Assembly (NCBI RefSeq): GCF_016864575.1
Contig: NZ_CP044126.1
Coordinates: 62,001-126,000, forward strand
DNA length: 64,000 nucleotides
Origin: Rhizobium sp. BG4
Lineage (GTDB): Bacteria; Pseudomonadota; Alphaproteobacteria; Rhizobiales; Rhizobiaceae
Reading direction: 5' to 3'
Position numbers and translations under genes: made by a program. Under the pieces are notes generated by a model. The model searched no databases and had not been told where the DNA came from. It worked only from the letters and a program-made list of their open reading frames with translations. Numbering within the stretch: the stretch's first letter is position 1; each line of letters starts with the position of its first letter. This document shows positions 52,771 to 60,867 of this stretch, piece after piece.

Positions 52771-52935
52771 ATGAGCGAAAATTCAATTCAGAGAGCTAGA
52801 GCATCTCGATATTTAATCAAGTTTTATCAATGGTTTAATTTGAAAAGTTCGAGCATTTGGGTAGGTATTTGTGTGACGATTGTAACCATATTGTTGGGGC
52901 GGGTAATGCGAGCGCGTTCACGCCGCGAGAAGTGA
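52771..52935 (+). CDS. Possible small membrane protein
   Basis: This is a 54-residue frame (starting MSENSIQRARASRY) with one hydrophobic span (SSIWVGICVTIVTILLGRVM) and a basic tail RARSRREK. The region 52770-52900 is clearly more A/T-rich than its surroundings. There is no good RBS and it overlaps the 3' end of the NsrR-like gene. Low confidence. Confidence 0.25.
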   Translation: MSENSIQRARASRYLIKFYQWFNLKSSSIWVGICVTIVTILLGRVMRARSRREK

Positions 52936-53334
52936 GCGTAGGAGCTCCCTGCGTTGTACCAGGTCGGCAACGGTGTACTTGTCGAAGACCCCGATAAAAG
53001 CAGCCGTGGCTTCGGACAAGATGCTTGGCATCCCGCATCCGCCTCTGACCATGCATGAGGGGCAATCCAACAAATCGGTAAGGCCTTCGGTATGCCGGAG
53101 CAGTGCTCCAAGGTTGATGTCGGTTGCGTGTCGGGAAAGCCGAATGCCGCCATTGCGCCCGCGAACTGAATCGATGAAGCCGGCTGCGGCAAGGTCTTGG
53201 ACGACTTTCATCAGATGGTTCTGCGAGATCGAGAAGGCCGTGGCTATAGAACGGATCGAAGACATTTCTCCTTCTCGAGCGCCCAGAAAAATCAAGACGC
53301 GGATCGCGTAGTCTGTGTACCGGGTGAGGCGCAT
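52918..53334 (-). CDS. nsrR: NsrR-like Rrf2 nitric-oxide sensor
   Basis: This is a 138-residue Rrf2 protein from ATG 53334 (the longer frame to 53409 would begin within the operators). MRLTRYTDYAIRVLIFLGAR and FSISQNHLMKVVQDLAAAGF are typical of NsrR; the wing is RGRNGGIRLSRHATD. Three cysteines (LLDCPSCMVRGGCGM) form the Fe-S ligand cluster, though the spacing is tighter than in E. coli NsrR. It is divergent from the globin-hmp operon, with two NsrR-type palindromes between. Predicted repressor relieved by nitric oxide. Confidence 0.88.
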   Translation of the reverse strand: MRLTRYTDYAIRVLIFLGAREGEMSSIRSIATAFSISQNHLMKVVQDLAAAGFIDSVRGRNGGIRLSRHATDINLGALLRHTEGLTDLLDCPSCMVRGGCGMPSILSEATAAFIGVFDKYTVADLVQRRELLRSLLAA

Positions 53335-53366
53335 CGATGCTCCTGCGTCAAAAAGGACCATGCCAA

Positions 53367-53391
53367 AAACATGCATTTGAATAGCATGTTT
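53367..53391. promoter_or_regulatory. NsrR-type operator 1
   Basis: Arms AAACATGC and GCATGTTT around ATTTGAATA, a near match to the known NsrR box. It lies 33 nt upstream of the nsrR start, suggesting autoregulation. Confidence 0.75.
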
Positions 53392-53403
53392 CGCATCGAG
53401 GAT

Positions 53404-53428
53404 ATACATGCATTTCAGATGAATGTTT
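53404..53428. promoter_or_regulatory. NsrR-type operator 2
   Basis: ATACATGC-ATTTCAGAT-GAATGTTT has the same architecture as operator 1 and ends 13 nt before the globin-fusion start. Confidence 0.7.
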
Positions 53429-53441
53429 TAGGAGCGAAGTC

Positions 53442-54098
53442 ATGGATGGGCTCGACCAGCGCAAAATCGAACAGGTGGTTCGGCAGTTCTACGATCGTGT
53501 TCGTATCGACCATGAGCTCGCGCCGGTTTTTTCGGTTGTTGAAGACTGGGACGAACACCTCGCCAGGATCAGCGAGTTTTGGGCGTCGGTCATTTTGATG
53601 ACGGGACAGTACAAGGGAAATCCTCTCGCCATGCATTTGGTCCATGCGGACCTGTTCAGGCCGGAGCTGTTTGACCGATGGCTGCTGTTGTGGAGAGAGA
53701 CGACCGACGAGCTGCTCTCTGCACAAGACGCCTCTGTGCTCCAGGCCAAGGCTGCGAGGATTGCAACACGGTTTCGGACGACAATGTTTCCCGGGTCTAG
53801 GGCGAACGCGCCAAGCTCGGCACTACGCCCCTTCAAGACGTCGCCTGAATTCACGGAAGGGAACATGCCCGCGGTGCTTCTGAGAGAACACCGTCTCGAC
53901 CATGGCACTTGGGGCATCCTTCGCGTCCACGCCGGTGAAATCCTTTTCTTCGGCGGCGAGACATCCGTAGGCCACGTAACGCGCGCGGGCACACCGGCCT
54001 TGGTTCATCCAAACAAGCCGCACCGTCTTGAGATCGTAGGTCCGGTCGCGCTCACCTTTGAATTCTACGACGAAAACCCGGCCTCGCTGGCCTATTGA
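53442..54098 (+). CDS. Truncated haemoglobin-DUF1971 fusion
   Basis: This is a 218-residue fusion. Residues 1-118 are a group III truncated globin (FYDRVRIDHELAPVF, EFWASVILMTGQYKGNPLAM, HADLFRPELFDRWLLLW). Residues 130-218 are a DUF1971/TehB-N-like beta domain (FTEGNMPAVLLREHRLDHGT, WGILRVHAGEILFF, HPNKPHRLEIVG). Group III globins bind NO, and DUF1971 is linked to nitrite/NO metabolism in several genomes. It is 16 nt upstream of hmp, under NsrR-type operators, so it is a probable NO-detoxification partner. Confidence 0.87.
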   Translation: MDGLDQRKIEQVVRQFYDRVRIDHELAPVFSVVEDWDEHLARISEFWASVILMTGQYKGNPLAMHLVHADLFRPELFDRWLLLWRETTDELLSAQDASVLQAKAARIATRFRTTMFPGSRANAPSSALRPFKTSPEFTEGNMPAVLLREHRLDHGTWGILRVHAGEILFFGGETSVGHVTRAGTPALVHPNKPHRLEIVGPVALTFEFYDENPASLAY

Positions 54099-54114
54099 AA
54101 CGAAAGGAAAACCC

Positions 54115-55329
54115 ATGCCCAAACCGCTGTCGCCACGGACGATAGAACTCGTCAAACTCAGTGTTCCCGCGCTCGCGGCCCACGGGTCGGATATCACCCG
54201 GCGTATGTATTCCATCCTCTTCCAGGACGATCACATCCGGGAGTTGTTCAATCATGCCAACCAGGGCGAGGGAGGGTCGCAGGTAAAGGCGCTCGCCGGA
54301 GCGATATTGGCCTACGCACAGAATATCGAAAACCTCGGGGCGCTTGTTCCCGTTGTCGAGAGGATTGCCCATAAGCATATCGGCTATCACATCCTGCCCG
54401 AGCACTATCCTTTCGTCGCCAAAGCACTGCTGTCGGCGATCGAGGATGTGCTGGGAGAGGCCGCGACTGCGGAACTGCTCCAAGCGTGGGGAGAGGCGTA
54501 CTGGTTTCTAGCGGATATCCTCAAGGAGCGGGAGCTCGAAATCCGGACGCAGCTGGAGGCGCAGACCGGGGGCTGGAACGGATGGCGCTCGTTCAGGATC
54601 GAGGCGAAGATCAGGGAGAGCAGCGTGGTGACCTCGTTTGTCCTGCGACCTGTCGATGGCCGGCCCGTCATCAGGCAGAAGCCCGGGCAATACCTGACGA
54701 TCAGGCTCCCGATCGCTCCTGGGGAGACGGTGAAGCGCAACTACTCGATATCTAGCGCGCCAAACAATGAGACCTATCGCATATCCGTCAAGAGAGAGGT
54801 GAACGGGCAGGGTGCCTCGAAATACCTCCATGACCGGATGGACGTCGGCGCGTTGCTCGAAGTCACACCTCCGGCTGGCGACTTCTATCTACCGGAAGAG
54901 CCTCAGCGTCCGGTCGTGCTGCTGTCGGGTGGTGTCGGATTGACGCCGATGGTGAGTATTCTCGAGGCCATTTCGACCGAGTACCCAGAACTGGAGACCC
55001 ACTTCGTGCACGCGGCGTTGAACAGCCAGACCCACGCCATGGACCGGCATGTTCGCTCACTGGCGGCCGATCACGGCCGCGCGACGGTGCAGACCTTCTA
55101 CAGCGAGCCGCACGCCGACGATGCGGTAGGGCTGTCTCATGATCATGACGGCTTCGTCACCGTGGATTGGTTGAAGCAGAATACGCCCTTCGAAGCGGCA
55201 GATTTCTACCTCTGCGGTCCCAAGGGCTTCCTCGCGGCACTGGTTCCGGGGCTGTTAAAGGCGGGTATCCATCCCGACCGTATTCACTATGAGTTTTTCG
55301 GACCGACGACTGAACTCATGGCAGCTTAG
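54115..55329 (+). CDS. hmp: Flavohaemoglobin (nitric oxide dioxygenase)
   Basis: This is a 404-residue Hmp. Globin residues 1-138 carry the B10 Tyr (DITRRMYSILF) and proximal His (RIAHKHIGYHILPEHYPFVA). The FAD-binding RNYSISSAPN (about 205-215) and NAD-binding VVLLSGGVGLTPMVSILEA follow, with the C-terminus YEFFGPTTELM. It oxidises NO to nitrate with NAD(P)H and O2. ATG 54115 follows AAAGGAAA; the open frame runs back into the globin-fusion gene. It ends with a 16-bp hairpin. Confidence 0.96.
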   Translation: MPKPLSPRTIELVKLSVPALAAHGSDITRRMYSILFQDDHIRELFNHANQGEGGSQVKALAGAILAYAQNIENLGALVPVVERIAHKHIGYHILPEHYPFVAKALLSAIEDVLGEAATAELLQAWGEAYWFLADILKERELEIRTQLEAQTGGWNGWRSFRIEAKIRESSVVTSFVLRPVDGRPVIRQKPGQYLTIRLPIAPGETVKRNYSISSAPNNETYRISVKREVNGQGASKYLHDRMDVGALLEVTPPAGDFYLPEEPQRPVVLLSGGVGLTPMVSILEAISTEYPELETHFVHAALNSQTHAMDRHVRSLAADHGRATVQTFYSEPHADDAVGLSHDHDGFVTVDWLKQNTPFEAADFYLCGPKGFLAALVPGLLKAGIHPDRIHYEFFGPTTELMAA

Positions 55330-55333
55330 ACCG

Positions 55334-55369
55334 ACGGTTCCGGCGGCGCTTTTGCGCTGCCGGAACCGT
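55334..55369 (+). terminator. Terminator-like hairpin after hmp
   Basis: A 16-position stem (ACGGTTCCGGCGGCGC / GCGCTGCCGGAACCGT, one wobble/mismatch) with TTTT loop. Confidence 0.7.
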
Positions 55370-55492
55370 GCCTCGCGTTAAACCCCAACGCGTGTATAGC
55401 TATCCCGATTGCGCGTCGTGACCCACGATTTGTTTGCCCCGCGGACCTCTCGGTCGAGCGGGTAATCAACGAAATCAAAGTGGAAGAAGACG

Positions 55493-55972
55493 ATGACACA
55501 GCGGATCAATTACGCGCAGGTTTCTCCCGAGCTTTTCAAGAGCCTCATGGGATTCAGCATGGAAGTGCAGAAGGGCTCCATCGAGCAGTCCATCCTTGAC
55601 CTGGTTGACATTCGCGCCTCCCAGATCAACGGATGCGCATTCTGCCTCGACATGCATTCCAAGGAAGCCAAAATCCACGGCGAACGTGAACTGCGTCTCT
55701 ACCATCTCGCGGCATGGCGCGAGTCGACCTTGTTCAGCCCCCGCGAGCGCGCCGCGCTCGCATGGACCGAAGCACTGACGAAGCTCCCGGAAGGCGGCGT
55801 CTCCGACGAAATCTACGAGAAGGTTCGCGGACAGCTTTCCGAGAAGGAAATCTCCGACCTGACGTTCCAGATCATGGTCATCAACAGCTGGAACCGCGCG
55901 AGCGTCGCGTTCCGCGCGGTACCTGGCTCCGCCGACAAGGCGTTCGGGCTCGACAAGGCAGGTCTCGTGTAA
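55493..55972 (+). CDS. AhpD/carboxymuconolactone-decarboxylase-like protein
   Basis: This is a 159-residue all-helical AhpD-like protein. CxxC with adjacent His (GCAFCLDMHS, residues 47-56) is the peroxidase active site. RERAALAWTEALTKLPEGG and INSWNRASVAFRAVPGS are family blocks. It probably reduces hydroperoxides or acts in alkyl-hydroperoxide defence rather than in carboxymuconolactone decarboxylation. A degenerate box-like TAAACCCCAACGCG (55379-55392) lies upstream. Single-gene unit ending in a hairpin. Confidence 0.9.
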   Translation: MTQRINYAQVSPELFKSLMGFSMEVQKGSIEQSILDLVDIRASQINGCAFCLDMHSKEAKIHGERELRLYHLAAWRESTLFSPRERAALAWTEALTKLPEGGVSDEIYEKVRGQLSEKEISDLTFQIMVINSWNRASVAFRAVPGSADKAFGLDKAGLV

Positions 55973-55985
55973 GCAATCGCCTATG

Positions 55986-56010
55986 CATGCGGCCGTTTGT
56001 CGGCCGCATG
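55986..56010 (+). terminator. Terminator-like hairpin
   Basis: A 10-bp stem CATGCGGCCG / CGGCCGCATG with loop TTTGT, 13 nt past the AhpD-like stop. Confidence 0.65.
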
Positions 56011-56148
56011 TTCTCCACTGGTTTATCGTTCAGCTTTTTGAACGCACAGTCGAAGAACCGCCGCCTGTCCGACCTTGATAATTGGTCCTACGCTGGCCCG
56101 ACCGGATGTAATCAGCCGGCAGCGATAAGCCAATAAGAGGACGGAACA

Positions 56149-56988
56149 ATGAGCGATACCGGGACAAACCAGCCGATCGTAGGCGACGGCCACACGCCTT
56201 ACAGCAGATACGTCCAGACCGAGGTCCTTCACACCCTCCAGGACTTCGTCAGCGACAGTCCGGCAGAGCCGGCATTCCTGGCCAACGTCCAAATCAGCGA
56301 AATCTACTGGGCGCTGATCACCCGGGAGCTGGTGACCGCGCAGACTGAATTTCGCGGCGATCGCATCGCTGCGGCCAATCGCGTCCTCCGACGTATCGTC
56401 AGCCACATGGAGGCATTCAACGCCAACTGGCGCTCGCTCTCGTGGCTTACGCCGGCGGAACTGATGCCAATCCTCAAGGGTCTGGGTGCGAGGCACGGCA
56501 AGGATACCGCGCTCCAGGGATGGACGTTCCGCGAAATGACTTTTCTTCTCGGGGTGAAGGACCGTCCGTCGCTTGAACACTTCGAGCCGCAGCCGCAGAG
56601 GCACAAGCAGCTGACGGAACGGCTCAACTCGCCCAGTCTTTATGACGACATCCTGGCGGCGCTGGCGCGTGACGGGAAGGCTGTTCCTGAAGCCTACCTC
56701 AAGCCCGACCACGCTGCGGCTTACAAGCCGAACAAGGAAATCGAAGCCATTTGGGCGGAAATCTACCGACGCGATGATCCGGCGGATCACTGGCGCACCT
56801 GTGCCGAGCTACTTGCCGACATCGCGGTGGAATTCACGAACTGGAAGTACCTCCACCTTATGGCAACACGTCGTACATTCGGCTCGCGGCCGGCGTATCA
56901 CGGCGTCGATGCAATCCAGTGGCTCCTCCCCACCATGTGGGAAATTCCGTTTCCTGAAGTTTGGACGGCACGGGGCTTGGTAGCCTGA
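56149..56988 (+). CDS. Tryptophan 2,3-dioxygenase-like haem protein
   Basis: This is a 279-residue helical protein of the tryptophan 2,3-dioxygenase superfamily: YSRYVQTEVLHTLQDFVSDS, EIYWALITRELVTAQTEFRG, NANWRSLSWLTPAELMPILK, and the haem-ligand block FTNWKYLHLMATRRTFGSRP. True enzymes read GTGGSSG after that His-containing block; this one reads RPAYHGVDAIQWL, so it is a divergent branch. Haem binding is likely, but tryptophan oxidation is doubtful. A GATAAT lies about 65 bp upstream. It precedes the LinD-like GST. Confidence 0.8.
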   Translation: MSDTGTNQPIVGDGHTPYSRYVQTEVLHTLQDFVSDSPAEPAFLANVQISEIYWALITRELVTAQTEFRGDRIAAANRVLRRIVSHMEAFNANWRSLSWLTPAELMPILKGLGARHGKDTALQGWTFREMTFLLGVKDRPSLEHFEPQPQRHKQLTERLNSPSLYDDILAALARDGKAVPEAYLKPDHAAAYKPNKEIEAIWAEIYRRDDPADHWRTCAELLADIAVEFTNWKYLHLMATRRTFGSRPAYHGVDAIQWLLPTMWEIPFPEVWTARGLVA

Positions 56989-57096
56989 CAACAATACGCC
57001 AGCCTCGCAGCTGGCGAACACCTCGTTCAACGACAACAAGTCGCCTTGAGATCGCCAACGGCGAGCGGTCATCCATGCGCGGCATCGGAGATTGGC

Positions 57097-58146
57097 ATGG
57101 AAAGCGTTCAATTGGATTCATTGATAGCGCGTGCGAGGGCCTGCATAGCGGATAGCGAGCGGGCAGGAGTACAGCGTCGCCCTAAAGGGGAGGCTGCCGG
57201 CCGGTTCGTCCTTTTCCATGCGGCTATGTCGTTCTGTTCACAAAAGGTGAGGGCCACACTTTCTCAGCGGGGCGCAGCCTATGAATCGAACGAAATGCTG
57301 ATCCTAGCGAGCCGTGATCAAAACGGCGCACTGGTCGCGGCGGAAAATTATGGTTCCGACTATGTCCGCCTACGAAGTTTCGGGCAGGCCGCAGCTGCAG
57401 TCACCCTGGCAGATGGATACTCGGGCATGTCGTCGGTCTCGACGTGCGGATTGGACGCCTGTGCCGTGCCGACGCTCGTCGATCTCGGAACAGGGGAGGT
57501 CATCGTGGACTCCCTGCGTATATGCGTTCACATCGACGCGGCTCTACCTGGCGCAGAGCCGCTGATGCCGGCAGCGGCGGCACAGAGGCAACAGGTGCTG
57601 CGACAGCTTGAGGCCGTGGACCTTACCCCGCATCCGGGCCTTCTCTATGGGTTCAATCCTGAGGGGGATCGCCGTCCTCCTCAGATCAAGGAAGCCATGA
57701 GAACGGTGTACGACGAGAAGCTCGAGGCGCTTGGCGCTCTTGTTGTCCGTCACTCGGACGACCCTGAAATAGCCCAGGCCTACCGGGCAAAGATTTCAAA
57801 GGAAAGCGGGGGAAAGGCGCTGCAGTACGATCCCGCTTTCCAGACGGCAATTCGGAAATCGGCACGAGACCGCCTCGTGCAGCTCAACGTCGATCTTCAG
57901 CAAAGCAAGACGGATTGGCTATGCTCCGACAGTCTGACGCTTGCCGATATCTTCTGGGGCGTGAGCCTCGTCAGGCTACGGTACCTCGGGCTTGGAATTC
58001 TTTGGGAGGACCTGCCTCTCGTGGATGCCTACTACCGCATGGTCACATCCCTCCAGTCTGTTCGGGAAGAGGTGGTGTCTGCGACTATCGCATCGATGCC
58101 ACCCTCGGCGTATTTGAACGCCGAGGTGTTGGGGCGGTCGTTCTGA
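57097..58146 (+). CDS. LinD-like GST (chlorohydroquinone dehalogenase family)
   Basis: This is a 349-residue GST-fold protein. ATG 57097 follows GGAG; an in-frame start at 57046 is weaker. It resembles 2,5-dichlorohydroquinone reductive dechlorinase LinD and PcpC across its length: FVLFHAAMSFCSQKVRATLS (catalytic-type Cys), YESNEMLIL, NYGSDYVRLRSFG, VPTLVDLGTGEVIVDSLRIC, TPHPGLLYGFNPEGDRRPPQ and LTLADIFWGVSLVRLRYLG. Family members remove halogen from hydroquinones with glutathione. Gene order with ring cleavage (33.6-35.9 kb) is split, but the same pathway is suggested. Activity on halogenated substrates is inference. Confidence 0.82.
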   Translation: MESVQLDSLIARARACIADSERAGVQRRPKGEAAGRFVLFHAAMSFCSQKVRATLSQRGAAYESNEMLILASRDQNGALVAAENYGSDYVRLRSFGQAAAAVTLADGYSGMSSVSTCGLDACAVPTLVDLGTGEVIVDSLRICVHIDAALPGAEPLMPAAAAQRQQVLRQLEAVDLTPHPGLLYGFNPEGDRRPPQIKEAMRTVYDEKLEALGALVVRHSDDPEIAQAYRAKISKESGGKALQYDPAFQTAIRKSARDRLVQLNVDLQQSKTDWLCSDSLTLADIFWGVSLVRLRYLGLGILWEDLPLVDAYYRMVTSLQSVREEVVSATIASMPPSAYLNAEVLGRSF

Positions 58147-58180
58147 TGCTGGCGTCTGGCAAGTGAGGTCTACGTCAACA

Positions 58181-58194
58181 CAAACTATTGTTTG
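58181..58194 (+). promoter_or_regulatory. FixJ/StyR-type box
   Basis: CAAAC-TATT-GTTTG (extendable to ACAAAC / GTTTGT) with a TTTAAA (58219-58224) centred 34 nt downstream, ahead of the YceI gene at 58287. Confidence 0.65.
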
Positions 58195-58286
58195 TCTGAC
58201 GCCCTCAACGAACAGCTGTTTAAATTTCGAGACCAGTTGGTCGTCGGTCGTGACGTCCAAATAGTCGATTTCGAAAGGGCTCAGCC

Positions 58287-58853
58287 ATGACCGACAGCAT
58301 GCCGGCGACACTGAATATTGACACGAATTCCCGCAAGATTGTTGCGGGCCGCTACGTGGTCGATTCAATGCACACCAGGGTCCTTTTCAAGGTCAGGCAT
58401 TTCGGGGTGAGCAACTATTGGGGAGAGTTCATGGGGCCGACCGGTTGGCTGGAAATCGACCCTCAGCGCCCGAACGATACGTCGCTTCAGGTCAAGGTGC
58501 CGACCGGACAGGTGAGGACCAACAGCAGCCACCTCGACGAAGAGTTGCGTAGCGCCGAGTGGTTCGATGCGGAAAGGTATCCCAGCATCATCTTGGCTGG
58601 GAGCGGGCTCAAACTGACCAGCGACGGTCGAGCCGTATTCGAGGGTGATTTCACGCTACATGGGATTTCCAAGCGTGTCGCCTTTGGAATCGATTTTATC
58701 GGAGCTGGAACCAACCCATTCAAGGGAGCGCCGACGATCGGCTTCGAAGCTTCGGCGACTATCAGTCGAACAGAGTTCGGGATTAGCGCCAAGTATCCCA
58801 TCGTCGGTGACGGCGTCAAGATCATCGTAAGTGCGGCCTTCGACCTCGCTTGA
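58287..58853 (+). CDS. YceI-family protein
   Basis: This is a 188-residue YceI/lipid-binding beta-barrel protein: GRYVVDSMHTRVLFKVRHFG, FMGPTGWLEID, HLDEELRSAEWFDAERYPSI, GDFTLHGISKRVAF, RTEFGISAKYPIVG. Unlike many YceI proteins there is no N-terminal signal, so it should be cytoplasmic. The fold binds polyprenoids or amphiphiles and is stress- or acid-induced. A perfect box is upstream and a strong hairpin follows. Confidence 0.9.
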   Translation: MTDSMPATLNIDTNSRKIVAGRYVVDSMHTRVLFKVRHFGVSNYWGEFMGPTGWLEIDPQRPNDTSLQVKVPTGQVRTNSSHLDEELRSAEWFDAERYPSIILAGSGLKLTSDGRAVFEGDFTLHGISKRVAFGIDFIGAGTNPFKGAPTIGFEASATISRTEFGISAKYPIVGDGVKIIVSAAFDLA

Positions 58854-58886
58854 ATGACAGGGAGTTGCATTAGTCGTGGCCGTCTG

Positions 58887-58916
58887 GAGTGCCGAACTCG
58901 AATGAGTTCGGCACTC
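58887..58916 (+). terminator. Bidirectional terminator-like hairpin
   Basis: A 13-bp stem (GAGTGCCGAACTC / GAGTTCGGCACTC) with a GAAT loop between the convergent YceI and GFA genes. Confidence 0.75.
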
Positions 58917-58941
58917 GAGAGGTGGCCTGAACCCACCAGCG

Positions 58942-59322
58942 TCATAGTTCCGATTGGAAGTTTACCCACGGATGCCGCAAATGGCCGTATACGACCTTCT
59001 CAGGCTCAAGGCCGGACGCATCTTCAAAACAGCCGAGACCGACGGCCGTTAGCCCTGGGTAGGCATCCGGCATCCAATATACGGTCGTGCCGCATGATGG
59101 ACAGAATTGGAAAGTCACGTCGTGGCCGCTGTCTCCGGCCCTCGTATAGGAGCTTGCCTGGCCGGAGCATTCTACATTTTCTGAATTGAACAGCACCGCC
59201 ACACCGAAGGCGGAGCCGGTCCGGCGCTGACAGGATCGGCAATGGCAGAGAGCGACCATGACCGGTGACGCATCAGTGATCGCTTTGAGTTCGCCGCAGC
59301 AGCACGTTGCCAATCGCTTCAT
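58942..59322 (-). CDS. GFA/CENP-V-type zinc protein
   Basis: This is a 126-residue glutathione-dependent-formaldehyde-activating-like protein: CCCGELKAITD, CHCRSCQRRTGSAFGVAVLF, FCPSCGTTVYW, with the Cys set for two zinc sites. ATG 59322 follows GAGG; the longer frame to 59592 crosses a terminator. Family members bind glutathione and assist detoxification of aldehydes, though many lack proven activity. Neighbouring MBL and GST genes fit glutathione chemistry. Confidence 0.9.
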   Translation of the reverse strand: MKRLATCCCGELKAITDASPVMVALCHCRSCQRRTGSAFGVAVLFNSENVECSGQASSYTRAGDSGHDVTFQFCPSCGTTVYWMPDAYPGLTAVGLGCFEDASGLEPEKVVYGHLRHPWVNFQSEL

Positions 59323-59420
59323 GAATGAAAACCTCGCAAAGTTCCGGAACCACTTCTGACCTCGGATGAACCTCGTTGGCGGATGGCGAGCAGAGTTGGA
59401 ACGTCTAGCGGAAACGAGAA

Positions 59421-59446
59421 AGGATGCCCGGCTATTGCCGGGCATC
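59421..59446 (-). terminator. Terminator-like hairpin
   Basis: An 11-bp stem GGATGCCCGGC / GCCGGGCATCC with a TATT loop. On the minus strand TTTCTCGTTT follows. It ends the MBL gene at 59565; the intervening 119 bp has no supported gene. Confidence 0.7.
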
Positions 59447-59564
59447 CGAGCTTGCTCTGAACCTCGGACAGCTACTGCTGCCGCAAATGCCGCCGCACGC
59501 ACCTCGCTTGGAGGGAGGGAGTGCCGTGGCCGTTTGCTCCGAAGTCTCGGGATTGGTGACTTTA

Positions 59565-60533
59565 TCAGTAATCCCAGAAGACAGGGACCCAACGGAACGC
59601 GTCGCCGGCGACGGCGACACGGCCGAGGGAAGGGAAAGGCAGGTGGGTGGCGACGAGAAGCTCACCGGTGCCGGCGAGTTTGTGCAGGAGCTTGACACGG
59701 ACACGGGCGGCCTCCTCGGGATCGTGTTCGAAACCGTTGAACCATTCGGGCTGATCGAAGCCGACGGCGAAGATGGCATCACCGGCGAATGTCAGAGCTT
59801 CATCGCCCGAGGCGACGCGGATGATGCTGTGGCCCGGTGTGTGGCCGCCTGTGCGGTGGGCGGTTACACCGGGAGCGACTTCCTGTTCGTCCTTGAAGGT
59901 CCGGAGGTTGCCGCGGTAGTCGGCCAGAAACTGCTTGGCCGTCGCGCGAAGTGCGTTCGGGAAACCGTCCGGCATGCGCGTCTTCGTGAAGTCGGGGTTT
60001 TCCCAGAAATCGACTTCCGCCTGCGCAACGTGGATACGCAGGTCAGGACGAAGGCGTTCCTTGATACCGCCGACGACGAGTCCGCCAACGTGGTCCATGT
60101 GCATGTGGGTCAGGACGATGTCCGTCACCGAGCCCAAGTCGATGTCGGCCGCTTGCAGGCGCTGGATCAACTGACCGGCGCGCGGAAGGTTCAGGTTCGG
60201 ATCGAGGCCAAGGCCGGCGTCGATGAGAATGGTCTTGTCACCGCTCTTTACGACGACCGCGTTGAGCGGCCAATCGAAGGCGTCCGGCGGCAGGAACATG
60301 TCGGCCATCCAGTTCGCACGGACGGTGGCATCGGCGTTGTGCCCCATCATTTCCGTCGGCAAGGGCAGGACGCCGTCGCTGACGACCATGACGTCGATAT
60401 CACCGATCTTGAGGGCGTAGCGCGAGGGCACCAGCTCCTCGGCTCCCTTCTTGCCGGGATGGAAAGTTGTTTCCGCCGGTACTTTCAGCTGCTTGACAGC
60501 CGACGGATGGTTTTCGGTTGGTGCTTGCGACAT
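59565..60533 (-). CDS. MBL-fold metallo-hydrolase 1
   Basis: This is a 322-residue metallo-beta-lactamase-fold hydrolase. ATG 60533 follows AGGAG. Metal motif HMHMDHVGG (His-x-His-x-Asp-His), later HTPGHSIIR, then Asp in TFAGDAIFA and a C-terminal His in ATHLPFPSLGR. No signal peptide. It resembles AttM/AiiA-like and other quorum-quenching or thiolester hydrolases, but the substrate is not determinable. The box at 60691-60704 is upstream. Long plus-strand open frames over it are shadows. Confidence 0.9.
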   Translation of the reverse strand: MSQAPTENHPSAVKQLKVPAETTFHPGKKGAEELVPSRYALKIGDIDVMVVSDGVLPLPTEMMGHNADATVRANWMADMFLPPDAFDWPLNAVVVKSGDKTILIDAGLGLDPNLNLPRAGQLIQRLQAADIDLGSVTDIVLTHMHMDHVGGLVVGGIKERLRPDLRIHVAQAEVDFWENPDFTKTRMPDGFPNALRATAKQFLADYRGNLRTFKDEQEVAPGVTAHRTGGHTPGHSIIRVASGDEALTFAGDAIFAVGFDQPEWFNGFEHDPEEAARVRVKLLHKLAGTGELLVATHLPFPSLGRVAVAGDAFRWVPVFWDY

Positions 60534-60690
60534 AACGCACTCCTGTGTTGGTTCGACGCTTGGCCAATCGCTTCTCCTCGCCATGATGCAGTTTGCGTAT
60601 GGTTGCGAGGGCGGGAATCTCTCGGCCCGACTGGCCAGGACCCCGCAGATGGCAGGAAAACGCTACAGGGCGCTTCGACGCCGGGTAATC

Positions 60691-60704
60691 CAAACTTAGG
60701 TTCT
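60691..60704 (-). promoter_or_regulatory. FixJ/StyR-type box
   Basis: CAAAC-TTAG-GTTCT. TGTAGC (60662-60667, minus), the same hexamer at the same 33-nt offset as at the giant-kinase box, lies ahead of MBL 1. Confidence 0.55.
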
Positions 60705-60867
60705 ATGGCCTTCGTCGGCGCACAAGGTTCCGCACGAGATTCGTCGCTATCGGAGATTGGCTCTGAAGAGATCGAGTTAGAGAGCTGGTGGCTCGTAGCC
60801 TTCGGAGGACAGGCAGGGAAAGCCCGTCAGTCTCGATATCCAGAGGATTTGCGGCGAACGCTGACCG

